From Streptococcus parasanguinis (lineage in GTDB: Bacteria > Bacillota > Bacilli > Lactobacillales > Streptococcaceae), in contig NZ_JACLQU010000004.1 of the NCBI RefSeq assembly GCF_016648855.1, forward strand, positions 1 to 64,000: a stretch of DNA of 64,000 bases, written 5' to 3'. Position numbers and translations under genes: made by a program. The notes beneath the pieces are model-generated. The model had not been told where the DNA came from and ran no database searches. It saw nothing but the letters and a program-made list of their open reading frames with translations. Positions 9,885 to 18,227 of this stretch are shown in pieces (positions within the stretch are counted from its first letter, which is position 1; each line of letters opens with the position of its first letter).

Positions 9885-10640
9885 CTAATTCTCTGATTTT
9901 CGTGCAGCCACCAGCCAAGAGGCTACTAGGATTTCGAAACTAACCAGAAGGATAATCTGAGGAAGCGAGCTCTGAACCAGCATGAGGACAGCTAGACTAT
10001 CGATCAGCATATGAGCGAGGATACAAGGGACAGCTCCTTTCGAGTACTCCTTGAGCGCTCCAAATAGGAAAGTATTCCCTAAAATCATCAGGTAAAAGAT
10101 GAGATAGTTGGACGAACCTGCTGTAATCCATGGGAGTTGATAGATAGGAATATGCCAGAGGAACCAGACAATGGAAAGAACCATCATTTTAGGTATAAAG
10201 TGATTACGAAAGGAAAGATGATCTTGTAAAAACCAACGCCAGCCTACTTCTTCCAGACCTCCATATAAAAAGGTCCAGGGGAAATAAATGAAGAAGGCCA
10301 AGAGGGAGTTCCCAGTAAAGCGAACGTTCATAAGCAGGATGGAAATCCCATAATAGATGACGGGGATGAAGAAAGCTAGGATCCAAGATAGGGAACTTTC
10401 TTTTTGAAGAAAGACCTTTTTGAAAAATTCACCCAAGGAGTTGACTTCCCTCAACACCAGAGAAAAGACAGCCGCCACAATCAGGGGAATCAAGTTCATT
10501 AGGATAAACAGTAGTGAGGTCCCCATACTCCTCCCATCTGGGAAAAACCAAAGGATCACTTGCCCTACTAGAAATGTAGCAAGGAGGGCAGTCAATGCAT
10601 ACCAGATAGCGACTGATTGTTTTGAAATAAATTTGCTCAT
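9885..10640 (-). CDS. CPBP-family intramembrane metalloprotease (second of a tandem pair)
   Basis: This 251-residue polytopic protein has the CPBP (Abi/CAAX protease-like) motifs: EEVGWRWFLQ with the glutamate pair at residues 130-131, WHIPIY with His163, and a late HMLID segment. Seven to eight hydrophobic helices surround them. Relatives in Gram-positive bacteria are linked to bacteriocin self-immunity; substrate here is unknown. Its ATG overlaps the stop of the upstream paralogue as ATGA, with AAAGGAAG as binding site, so the two are translationally coupled and may act together. Confidence 0.88.
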   Translation of the reverse strand: MSKFISKQSVAIWYALTALLATFLVGQVILWFFPDGRSMGTSLLFILMNLIPLIVAAVFSLVLREVNSLGEFFKKVFLQKESSLSWILAFFIPVIYYGISILLMNVRFTGNSLLAFFIYFPWTFLYGGLEEVGWRWFLQDHLSFRNHFIPKMMVLSIVWFLWHIPIYQLPWITAGSSNYLIFYLMILGNTFLFGALKEYSKGAVPCILAHMLIDSLAVLMLVQSSLPQIILLVSFEILVASWLVAARKSEN

Positions 10641-11392
10641 TTTTCTTCCTTTACAGTTACATACTTCTTTCTTGCAATCCAGATTGCTAAACTAATAATA
10701 AGAATTTTACTGACGATAGATAGCCATACCTCTTCATTCACTAGAATCTGAGACAAGGAATTGATACAGGCATGGGTCATGACACAAATCCATAAATTTT
10801 GCGTTTTATGATACAAGGCCGATAAGATAAAGCAGTTAATTAGCAAACCTACTAGAAACGGAAACAATTGAATGACAGCTAAAGAACCGTCGATATAAAA
10901 GTATAGTAGATGCCAACTAGACCAAGCTAAAAAGGTGATCAAAGTAGCTGAAAAATAAGGTATTTTTTCCTGCAAAGTTGGTTGAAAGAAATAACGCCAG
11001 CCAATTTCTTCAACTCCACCAAAAAGAAGAGCCTTGAAAAAGAGCACTACTGGCAAGACCAACGATTGAGTGGTGATCTTACCACCTAAGATAAATGGGA
11101 AAAAGTCAAGCAACAAGAAAACGAGCACCAAGCAATAATTTGCCAAACTGTCTTTGACTTGAAAAAAATCTTTTAAAACTTGTTTGAAACTAGATTGATG
11201 GTAACTAATGCTTGCAAGACTGCCCCACAAAGCTGATGACAAGCCACCTACAATAATAGCGATGATCCCAAATGATGATGTAAAATCAACCTTGACTCCT
11301 CCTGCTCTTAAAAACCACACCAGAAGGCTAACTCCTAATACTTGACCAAAGGTCCCTATCAAATACATGGAAAGGGCTTGCTTTCTACTCAT
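10637..11392 (-). CDS. CPBP-family intramembrane metalloprotease (first of a tandem pair)
   Basis: Also 251 residues, with EEIGWRYFFQ (glutamates at 128-129), WHLLYF (His161) and HACINS near residue 219 as the putative zinc/catalytic residues, set in hydrophobic helices. It is a diverged paralogue of the next gene, equal in length but clearly different in sequence, so the duplication is old. The gene lies 22 bases after the small membrane protein gene at 11415, and the whole run 12722-9885 on the minus strand could be one operon. Confidence 0.88.
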   Translation of the reverse strand: MSRKQALSMYLIGTFGQVLGVSLLVWFLRAGGVKVDFTSSFGIIAIIVGGLSSALWGSLASISYHQSSFKQVLKDFFQVKDSLANYCLVLVFLLLDFFPFILGGKITTQSLVLPVVLFFKALLFGGVEEIGWRYFFQPTLQEKIPYFSATLITFLAWSSWHLLYFYIDGSLAVIQLFPFLVGLLINCFILSALYHKTQNLWICVMTHACINSLSQILVNEEVWLSIVSKILIISLAIWIARKKYVTVKEEK

Positions 11393-11414
11393 TCGTGATT
11401 CCTTTTTCTTTCAA

Positions 11415-11831
11415 TTAATTACCAGTGCTATCTACCTTAAACCCATACCTGCCTGCATTTCGTTTGAGCTTCTCCACTAGCTCTTCATTCCGCTTACTTT
11501 TTCCAAAAAAGAAGGGAATGGTCTTTCCATTTCTAAGCTCGATATAAAAAGCATAGCGAGCCCCACCCCCAGATCGTCCACGAAAAATTGCATAGGTGAT
11601 TTGCTTGATCTCTTTCAGCGGGATCCTGCGACGACTGAAACACAGAGCGACATGGATATAGAAGATTCCACGGCTAATGTGGAAAGGAGCAAAGAAGGGA
11701 CCTCCACTACGTCTCACAATTGCCCTTCTTCTCAGGAAAAGGAAAACAGTGAAAACGAGCAAGAAAATGAGCACATATAGAATCGGAGCATACTCCATTA
11801 TCTTTCTAAATTCTAACACGCCGTCTTTCAT
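11415..11831 (-). CDS. small membrane protein of unknown function
   Basis: This 138-residue protein has one N-terminal hydrophobic segment (ILYVLIFLLVFTVFLFL, residues ~17-33) followed by a basic RRRAIVRR stop-transfer. The soluble part looks like a small beta domain (ISRGIFYIHVALCFSRRRIPLKEIKQITY ... FYIELRNGKTIPFFFG in outline), reminiscent of bacterial PH-like domains, but I cannot assign a family. It begins 3 bases after the DUF4300-like lipoprotein stop, so it is co-transcribed with it. Confidence 0.65.
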   Translation of the reverse strand: MKDGVLEFRKIMEYAPILYVLIFLLVFTVFLFLRRRAIVRRSGGPFFAPFHISRGIFYIHVALCFSRRRIPLKEIKQITYAIFRGRSGGGARYAFYIELRNGKTIPFFFGKSKRNEELVEKLKRNAGRYGFKVDSTGN

Positions 11832-11834
11832 CCT

Positions 11835-12722
11835 CTACTTCATCTCAACCCATTTTTCATTATCCATGATAAAGGGTTTAGCCAGACCTTCGCCTGTGTA
11901 GTCTTGGTACTTGGTCTCCAAGTATTTGTAGACATCTTCCTTGGTCGCAAACTTAATGGCTTGGTAGGGCTCTTCGAAGGTTAGCTTTTCGACAAATAGA
12001 TAGCCGTCCTTAGCAGGAACCAAGACACCGACGTGCCCGACAAAAAGTGTGTTTCCATCTAGGTTGTCATGAACGATAACGGAAAGCATGCGGGCATTTT
12101 CATTGAACTTGAAATGAGAAAAATACTCTTCCATCTTCTTGGCATGGACCTTGACATCCGTTGTTGCTTCTGTCGGAACCCGTGAATAGAGAATGTTAAA
12201 GGCTTCCTTGTCTGCCTCATCGAAAACTTTTCCTTTGTCAATGGCATCATTGTCCACGAACAAGAGTTCACTATCCGCTTTCATCTTAGGAATCTCAATG
12301 CGGTTCTTCAGAAGAGTATAGCTATTGATCCGGCAGTTGGTCCCGACGAAATCGCCCTTTTTCTTGGTCCACAAGTCACTGATCTTCTCAACATTGTAGT
12401 CTGTTTTCTTAAACTTGCTGAAGTCACCCGTCAAGCCGACCGAGCCAACAATGCTATCGTAATCCGTTACTAGACCCAAAAACTTGTCTACACTGTCCTG
12501 ATCCAAATAAGCAGACAAAAGACTCCGCACTTCTTCGACACTTGCCTTGCTATTGAGGTTGCTGTAGGTGCCCTTGTAGCGCTCCTTATCCGAACTAGAT
12601 TTCTGCACAGTAGAACTTGCCTGCTTTTCCTTGGATTGCTTTTGGTTGCTACCACAAGCCGCTAAAGCAAAGATCGCCAAGGCACAGCTAGTAAGGAGCA
12701 TGATTTTTTTAGATGGTTTCAT
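11835..12722 (-). CDS. DUF4300-like lipoprotein
   Basis: From the ATG at 12722 the product is 295 residues. The signal peptide (MKPSKKIMLLTSCALAIFA) ends in lipobox LAACGS, so it should be lipidated and anchored on the outer face of the membrane. After a Ser/Lys-rich linker comes a globular domain with YSNLNSKAS, GLTGDFSKF, VGTNCRINSY and LLFVDND. This matches what I remember of the DUF4300 family of streptococci and lactobacilli; its function is unknown. It leads a group with the small membrane protein and the CPBP pair. Confidence 0.8.
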   Translation of the reverse strand: MKPSKKIMLLTSCALAIFALAACGSNQKQSKEKQASSTVQKSSSDKERYKGTYSNLNSKASVEEVRSLLSAYLDQDSVDKFLGLVTDYDSIVGSVGLTGDFSKFKKTDYNVEKISDLWTKKKGDFVGTNCRINSYTLLKNRIEIPKMKADSELLFVDNDAIDKGKVFDEADKEAFNILYSRVPTEATTDVKVHAKKMEEYFSHFKFNENARMLSVIVHDNLDGNTLFVGHVGVLVPAKDGYLFVEKLTFEEPYQAIKFATKEDVYKYLETKYQDYTGEGLAKPFIMDNEKWVEMK

Positions 12723-12902
12723 AAAATGGTTCCTTCTAATGATTGTTGTAAGAATCATTTATTTTAAAGTTTCTTAAGTTCATTATAACAAGAAACAGAT
12801 TGAAACAGAAAGAAAAAACATTTTACTTTTACACTGAGAATGCTAGCATTAAAATAGCTGCGGTGTTATTGACTGATGAAAAGTTGGCGATCTACTCTAA
12901 TA

Positions 12903-12957
12903 AGAAAAAAGACAATATTAGAATTCTGGAATTCAGAAAACTAATATTATCTTTTTT
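12903..12957 (-). terminator. terminator of the three-gene AAA+ operon
   Basis: On the minus strand a 14-bp stem (arms at 12908-12921 and 12941-12954, one G-U pair) with a 19-base loop is followed by TTTTTTCTTA. It lies about 55 bases after the AAA+ ATPase stop and closes that operon. Confidence 0.8.
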
Positions 12958-13010
12958 ATGTCAAACAAGCTTAATTTTTCAATAAAAACAATAGTATATG
13001 AAGATCATTC

Positions 13011-14357
13011 TTAATGAACAATAATATCTTCAGACTTTATAATATTTAATTCTTCATCAGAAATATCATTATATTGTGACAATCGATTCGCTTGGTTGGT
13101 AAAAGCCTTCTCAAAAAGATTTCTCATTTCTCTACCATTTGCAAAGTTCTCACTTTTTTCATTACTTAATTTGCTAAGGTATTGTGTTAAATAATCCCTT
13201 GCGTCGCTAGACAATCTCATATCATTTAATTTACAGAACAACTCAAAAATATCTAGAAGTTCATTTGGTGAATAATCTTCAAATGTAATACTTTTATTGA
13301 ATCGAGATTTTAAACCTGGATTTGATTCTAAAAATCTATTCATGGGCTCTGAATAACCCGCAACAATTACAACAAAATCTTCACGCTGGTCCTCCATGGC
13401 TTTTAAAAGTGTATCAATAGATTCTTGTCCAAAATCATTTTCTCCTTTAGCCAAAGTATAGGCTTCATCAATAAATAGTACTCCTCCCATAGCTTCATTA
13501 ATTTTCTCCTGAGTCTTAATTGCAGTTTGTCCAACATATCCTGCTACTAAACCAGATCTATCAACTTCAACTAATTGTCCTTTTTCTAACACACCCAATT
13601 TTTTATAAATTTTTGAAAGTAGTCTTGCAACTGTTGTTTTGCCTGTCCCAGGATTTCCCAAAAAAACTAAATGCTTAGAAACTTGGGGTACCTTAAACCC
13701 TCTACTTTCTCTTAATTTATTAATTTTTAATATATTTACTAAAGAGCTCACCTCTTCTTTTACACCTGCTAGACCGATCAATTCATTCAGTTCATTTAAT
13801 AAATCCTCCAAAGATTCTTCTTGATCGTCATCTTTTTTATTACCATCAATTGATGTCTTATTATGTATTTCTTCATTTTTTATTATACTATTATCTAAAT
13901 TTTCAAAAGCAATATTTTGAGATTCTTTATTTAACTCAGTGTACTCTTTAAGCATCTTTAAATAATTCATAAATTTTTCTTTATCAACAGTATTTTCATC
14001 TTGTTTATTTAAAGAGTAGTACTTTCCAATTTCATAGATTGTTGAAATAAATAATGACTCAATATGTGAAACCCTATTACTACTTATTTCTTTACTAAGA
14101 TTAAAAAGTAATTTAAAAAATCTAGGTGTTTCTATCTCTTGAACTTTCGGATAAAGGTCAGAGTATGAAGTGTTTAGATATGTAATTTTAAAAAGAGATA
14201 TTCTTTCTTCTGAATCCTCACTAGAAATGTAATGAATAAAAGATAAAATATCTTCTATCATCATCCTATCTATATCTTCTATATCTTTTGAAGATGTCTT
14301 GATTGTATTACAGATGAATAATAAGCTATCAAGGGAATTTTTAATATCAATATTCAT
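13011..14357 (-). CDS. AAA+ ATPase of the CbxX/SpoVK type
   Basis: The product is 448 residues from the ATG at 14357 (GAGG six bases upstream); a GTG at 14369 overlapping the upstream stop is the alternative. Counting from the GTG, residues 1-190 are helical, acidic and unlike anything I know. Residues ~195-440 are an AAA+ module: LIGLAGVKEEV, Walker A GNPGTGKTT (238-246), Walker B GGVLFIDEAY (295-304), sensor VIVAGYSE (334-341), and GLKSRF (352-357) with the arginine finger. CbxX/SpoVK ATPases remodel protein complexes. It is the last gene of a coupled trio whose partners have no known relatives to me, beside an anti-phage-type gene, so it may power a defence complex. Confidence 0.9.
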   Translation of the reverse strand: MNIDIKNSLDSLLFICNTIKTSSKDIEDIDRMMIEDILSFIHYISSEDSEERISLFKITYLNTSYSDLYPKVQEIETPRFFKLLFNLSKEISSNRVSHIESLFISTIYEIGKYYSLNKQDENTVDKEKFMNYLKMLKEYTELNKESQNIAFENLDNSIIKNEEIHNKTSIDGNKKDDDQEESLEDLLNELNELIGLAGVKEEVSSLVNILKINKLRESRGFKVPQVSKHLVFLGNPGTGKTTVARLLSKIYKKLGVLEKGQLVEVDRSGLVAGYVGQTAIKTQEKINEAMGGVLFIDEAYTLAKGENDFGQESIDTLLKAMEDQREDFVVIVAGYSEPMNRFLESNPGLKSRFNKSITFEDYSPNELLDIFELFCKLNDMRLSSDARDYLTQYLSKLSNEKSENFANGREMRNLFEKAFTNQANRLSQYNDISDEELNIIKSEDIIVH

Positions 14358-14365
14358 AGGTTTCC

Positions 14366-15430
14366 TCACACCAAAAGAAGCTCTGCTTGTTTTATTACAT
14401 TCTTGTAGATATCTGATATTTCTTTACTATCTTGATCTTTAAAGGTATCTCTAATAGTTTCATCTATCAGTTCTTTCATTTCTCTTGTACTGTTTTCACG
14501 GATAGCCTCCAAAACATGAATTTCTCCTACACACTTAATCAATTCCTGATTATCGACAACTTCCTGAAAAGCTTCATTAACTCTATCAATTAGTTCAGTA
14601 TAATATATATCGACGCCAATAGTATCTAAATCCGTCTCAAATACAGCGTAATCCTGCAATTTCTCTATAAACCACTCTTCAGTTAATTCATTATAGATGC
14701 TCATCCATTTATCATGTGACGAATGCCAAACATCTGTATCTATTAGAATATTATGATTATTAAAATAATATTGCTCATCAAAATATTTTAAAGCAACAGT
14801 AAACATTGAAAGAAGTGAAAAGATGGAAACGATTAGTAGATGATTATTTGATGCAATGTCTTTTCTAAATAAGTCTGTTAGTAATTTTAAAGCAGTGTAT
14901 AGTTTTTGAACTAAAAAACGCATTTGTTCTTCAGAATATGGCTGTTGACGACGTCTGCAATCAAGCATATCGGTATACTCACCTAGAACTTTTTCAAATT
15001 CATAAATAGCACGAACATCATGCTCCTGTTTGACTACATTTTTTAATTCATCAAATTGAAGCTTCATCTCTGAGCTAATATTATCAAGTTTTTCATACAT
15101 AATAGCGAATCCAGCACTCGTGGCTGCTAAGTTTAAACCATTCATCACAATCCCTAATTTACTTACCGATGCAAGTTGTTGGATATTATGCATGGTAATT
15201 TGAGATATATTCATTTGATCATTAAGCATATTGGAAAAATTTTTATTAAAAACTCCAATTGCTTTTTCACTAATCTCTTTATTTCCCTTTTGTACAATAT
15301 CACTTAATGCAACTTTTTGAAATGCTTTGATTCTATTTTTTTGCCCTCTAACAACTATTTCAATAATTCCTTTATCGTTTTTAAACTGATTAAATTGTTT
15401 CAAATAATCAATTACTAGTGTTTTATTCAT
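14366..15430 (-). CDS. unrecognised protein with one hydrophobic hairpin and coiled coil
   Basis: This 354-residue protein is mostly helical. Residues ~92-112 (KLGIVMNGLNLAATSAGFAI) form a Gly/Ala-rich hydrophobic stretch, followed at ~113-137 by a coiled-coil-like helix with heptad spacing (EKLDNISSEMKLQFDELKN). The order 'small-residue hydrophobic segment then coiled coil' is what one sees in proteins that insert into membranes conditionally; that is inference. It overlaps the upstream gene by 8 bases (GGAGAG before its ATG) and the AAA+ start is within 10 bases of its stop. I do not recognise a family. Confidence 0.75.
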   Translation of the reverse strand: MNKTLVIDYLKQFNQFKNDKGIIEIVVRGQKNRIKAFQKVALSDIVQKGNKEISEKAIGVFNKNFSNMLNDQMNISQITMHNIQQLASVSKLGIVMNGLNLAATSAGFAIMYEKLDNISSEMKLQFDELKNVVKQEHDVRAIYEFEKVLGEYTDMLDCRRRQQPYSEEQMRFLVQKLYTALKLLTDLFRKDIASNNHLLIVSIFSLLSMFTVALKYFDEQYYFNNHNILIDTDVWHSSHDKWMSIYNELTEEWFIEKLQDYAVFETDLDTIGVDIYYTELIDRVNEAFQEVVDNQELIKCVGEIHVLEAIRENSTREMKELIDETIRDTFKDQDSKEISDIYKNVIKQAELLLV

Positions 15431-16085
15431 TACTGTACTCTCCTATAATTCTTGCATCTTTGATCTTGTTAAGAAATATAATGGACAGAATTAATGAACA
15501 AACTTCGAAACTATAGAACCCTTTATCCTTTATGATTCCTTGACTTTTTTTATTAAAAATTGAAAATAAATCTTCTTCTAATATACTTTCCATACATGGA
15601 ATTATGATCATTTCATCAAGACACCTGGTTGAAAAATCAAAATTGGTAACCTCTTTATTATTTTGTTTTACAATCTCTACAAGAAGGCACATCAAAATTC
15701 TATTATAATCTATTATTTGTCTCACATTATTAAACTTTAAAGCTCTTAATTGTTTAGCTTTTTCAAAATATCTTTTAGTCCTTGGAACTATAACAGACGT
15801 TATATCCTTATTCTTTCTGGTTGTTTTTTCTGGTACTCTTTTTGCAACGAAATTTTCTAAATGATTAAAATAGAATTCTAGTATTTTTTCAAATTTTTTA
15901 TTATTTTTTAACTCAACCTTTTCAAAATAGTCAGTAATTTTCTCTGCTAAAATCTCTCTTGTGATTGAGCCATCTTGGATAAATTTAAAGTCAAAATAAT
16001 CAGCAATCAGTGTATCTTTTAAATAAAGAAATGATTTTGACTCAAGTTCAATCACACATTCTTTTATAATTTCTCTGTAATCCAT
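15423..16085 (-). CDS. unrecognised alpha-helical protein, first gene of the AAA+ operon
   Basis: This 220-residue protein is helical and rich in Lys, Glu, Ile and Phe. It has a basic patch in the middle (KRVPEKTTRKNKD, then VPRTKRYFEKAKQLRALK) and a hydrophobic segment near the C-terminus (FEVCSLILSIIFLNKI). There is no signal peptide or known motif. AAAGAGG lies just upstream of the ATG. It is the promoter-proximal member of the coupled trio, behind a -10 TATAAT at 16140-16145 inside the duplicated 450-bp unit. Confidence 0.7.
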   Translation of the reverse strand: MDYREIIKECVIELESKSFLYLKDTLIADYFDFKFIQDGSITREILAEKITDYFEKVELKNNKKFEKILEFYFNHLENFVAKRVPEKTTRKNKDITSVIVPRTKRYFEKAKQLRALKFNNVRQIIDYNRILMCLLVEIVKQNNKEVTNFDFSTRCLDEMIIIPCMESILEEDLFSIFNKKSQGIIKDKGFYSFEVCSLILSIIFLNKIKDARIIGEYSNE

Positions 16086-16119
16086 AATAACCTCTTTTTC
16101 AATGAAACACTTTATTCCT

Positions 16120-16570
16120 CTTGAACTACTTTAATTAGTATTATATCATGAAATATTGTTCATTTTTATTTACTAGTGTAAAAGTCTTCATACTAGTAAA
16201 CAAAAAAGCGACTGCAATATTTCAACTACAATCACTCGTTCAATTGTGTGATAAAAAATTAACAAAGTATTATATAAGATTTTTTAATCTTGTGTTTGTT
16301 CATCTTTTCTTCAAAGACTTCCGTCATGATGACACGCAATTCCTCCCGTTCTTTTTCAGGAAGGTCTCTTTGACGCTTGGCCACGGCATAGAGTTCAGGA
16401 TAGCGCATAGCCACACGTTCGATCGTCTTTGTTGTCGCATGCCCTCTGACAAAGAAAGGAATACGCTTGATCCATTCTTGCGGGCCAAGAGCGAGCAACT
16501 TCTTCGCCGCTTCCTTATCAGAAATCTCAGCTGTGCTCAAACCTCGATTGATTTGTTCTTGTTCTTTTTC
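16120..16570 (-). repeat. left copy of a ~450-bp direct duplication
   Basis: This stretch is about 80-90% identical by eye to 17495-17940. Both copies hold, in minus-strand order, a gene for a ~103-residue protein, a terminator hairpin (here about 16202-16237) and an AT-rich promoter segment with ATGATATAATACTAAT. In this copy the promoter segment faces the three-gene AAA+ operon, and the small gene is broken. Confidence 0.85.
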
Positions 16571-16575
16571 TGTAT
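16259..16575 (-). pseudogene. broken copy of the 103-residue protein gene
   Basis: The frame encodes nearly the same protein as 17628-17939 (EISDKEAAKKLLAL, EWIKRIPFFVRGHATTKT, EEKMNKHKIK). Compared with the intact copy, the first codons are replaced: an in-frame TAG stands three codons before TEKEQEQINRG and no ATG precedes it. The stop codon is also lost, so the frame runs on for seven residues (KSYIILC). An internal ATG at 16540 could give a 93-residue product, but no ribosome binding site is obvious. It is probably inactive. Confidence 0.75.
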
Positions 16576-16659
16576 AGTTCTAAAAGTTAAAAATGTGTTT
16601 GTTGATAAATTTGATTGTAATGGAATAACATTTAGATAAAAACATATCACTCTTATATT

Positions 16660-17439
16660 TTAGTTATCCCAATCTATTTTTGCATGTTCTATTGCATACT
16701 CAGCTTCTTCTTGAGTAAATTTTCTATATACAACAAGTTTTTCTAATAACTTTTCTTTCGTAATCTTACCACCGTTTGCATAAAATTCCGCTTTTTTCAC
16801 AGCTTCCTCTTTCCAATCGAAATTACCTTGTTCTATGGCATAATCAGCCTCTTCTTGAGTAAATTTTTCAATATTTATAAGTTGCTCAACTAATTTTTCT
16901 TTCGAATAATGAAACTCTTGATATGATTTTGCTTTTAAAAGTGCTTGCTCTTTCCAGTCTACATTAAGCTTATTTAAAGCGTACTGAGTAGCATCCTCTG
17001 AATACCTGTCATACTTAGTAAGATATATTTTAATTTGCTGCTGCGATAAATGCTTTTTTGACCAAGATTTAGCTTCTTCATATGCCCTTGTATATTCTGG
17101 ATATAGTAAAGTTGGAGGAAATAGTCCTTTCATAAACATATTCATTAATGATTCTAAATCTTCCTTATTTTTTCTATCACTTGAAGAAGAGTATTTTTTA
17201 TAATCATAATTCTGCGTACTAGAACTTGAAGTAGCGTATTCTTGTTTTGATGATTCAAAATCATCCTTATTTCCATCACTTGAAGAAGAGTATTTTTGTA
17301 CAGGATTAGTCAACTGTGATCCTGAACGTGAATTTATCCATTTATTATAATTTATTTCATAATCAATTACTATAAGAGCTAGCATTCCTGCAAATAATCC
17401 AAAAATTGTAAAAATAAATATCAAAAACTTTTTCATCAT
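16660..17439 (-). CDS. membrane-anchored Ltp-repeat protein (superinfection-exclusion type)
   Basis: This 259-residue protein has an N-terminal hydrophobic anchor (residues ~4-26) without a lipobox cysteine, then a low-complexity Ser/Tyr/Lys linker in which KYSSSSD occurs twice. The C-terminal half carries three tandem helix-turn-helix-like units, each with KEKL(V/L)E(Q/K)L, FTQEEA(D/E)YAIE and DWKE(E/Q)A. These match the Ltp family; in the S. thermophilus phage TP-J34 Ltp protects lysogens by blocking phage DNA injection. Here it is chromosomal and anchored by a helix instead of a lipid. AAAGG precedes the two adjacent ATGs. It is transcribed from a promoter in the right-hand duplication. 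Confidence 0.82.
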   Translation of the reverse strand: MMKKFLIFIFTIFGLFAGMLALIVIDYEINYNKWINSRSGSQLTNPVQKYSSSSDGNKDDFESSKQEYATSSSSTQNYDYKKYSSSSDRKNKEDLESLMNMFMKGLFPPTLLYPEYTRAYEEAKSWSKKHLSQQQIKIYLTKYDRYSEDATQYALNKLNVDWKEQALLKAKSYQEFHYSKEKLVEQLINIEKFTQEEADYAIEQGNFDWKEEAVKKAEFYANGGKITKEKLLEKLVVYRKFTQEEAEYAIEHAKIDWDN

Positions 17440-17494
17440 GACTACCTTTACTTGTTTTTCTCCAATGAAATTTTCATCCCTCTGGAACTGCTTT

Positions 17495-17940
17495 CATTAG
17501 TATTATATCATGAAATATTGTTCATTTTTATTTACTAGTGTAAAAGTCTCTATGGCTAGTAAATAAAAAAGTGACTGCATTTCAACTGCAATCACTCGTT
17601 CAATTGTGAGATAAAAATCATAAAGGATTATTTAATCTTGTGTTTGTTCATCTTTTCTTCAAAGATAGCTGTCATAATCTTGCGGAGCTCTTCTCCTTCT
17701 TTTTCAGGAAGATCCCCTTGACGTTTCGCCACAGCATAGAGTTCAGGGTATTGCTTGGCTACACGCTCAACAGTCTTGGTCGTCGCATGCCCTCTGACAA
17801 AGAAAGGAATTCGTTTGATCCATTCCTGCGGGACAAGAGCGAGCAACTTCTTAGCTGCTTCTTTATCAGAAATATCAGCTGTACTCAAACCTTGGTTGAT
17901 CTGTTCTTGTTCTTTTTCTGTAAAATCTTTTAATTCCATA
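17495..17940 (-). repeat. right copy of the ~450-bp direct duplication
   Basis: See the left copy. This version keeps an intact small gene, a better terminator (about 17563-17597: AGTGAtTGCA...TGCAgTCACT followed by TTTTTTA) and the same TATAAT promoter segment, which faces the Ltp-repeat gene. Confidence 0.85.
17628..17939 (-). CDS. conserved small protein of unknown function
   Basis: This 103-residue, charged protein (MELKDFTEKEQEQINQGLST ... ) is predicted helical, with a central EWIKRIPFFVRGHATTKTVERV and a C-terminal EEKMNKHKIK. No signal peptide or membrane segment is visible and I do not know the family. AAGGAG is upstream of the ATG. A degenerate copy sits 1.4 kb further along, and each copy is followed by a terminator and then the promoter of a phage-defence-like unit, so it may be part of, or a marker for, that arrangement. 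Confidence 0.75.
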   Translation of the reverse strand: MELKDFTEKEQEQINQGLSTADISDKEAAKKLLALVPQEWIKRIPFFVRGHATTKTVERVAKQYPELYAVAKRQGDLPEKEGEELRKIMTAIFEEKMNKHKIK

Positions 17941-18047
17941 TGAATCTCCTTATTCTACTATTTTCTTTACCTAGGGACACATTATACACCTATGTAGGTA
18001 AAAGTACAATTAAACGAATTGAAAAATAGACCAAGGGTAAGCCACAC

Positions 18048-18200
18048 TTATTTGTGTTTTTCTATCTCGGTTTCTAATAGACTAAGCATGCTATCATGGT
18101 GAGATCTAACACAGTTATTATCCCAATTCCGATCATATTTCTTGACCAAGTTACTCATCACCTTCAATTTGGGACTTTGCTCTATTACACTTGGATCAGG
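18048..18200 (-). pseudogene. 3' fragment of an unidentified gene
   Basis: Between two in-frame stops the minus strand has a 50-codon frame with convincing protein-like composition (KLKVMSNLVKKYDRNWDNN, then CVRSHHDSMLSLLETEIEKH, stop). There is no start with a binding site except an internal ATG. It looks like the tail of a deleted gene at the right border of the duplicated region. I cannot name it. Confidence 0.45.
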
Positions 18201-18227
18201 TTATTTTTTCAGAATCAGCGTTCAATT

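Noticed and set aside
12800..12985. A 61-codon plus-strand frame upstream of the AAA+ operon terminator.
   Set aside because: It spans the terminator hairpin, has no ribosome binding site and has low-complexity AT-driven composition.
13011..17940. A prophage or phage satellite.
   Set aside because: No structural, replication, lysis or integrase genes accompany the Ltp-like protein.
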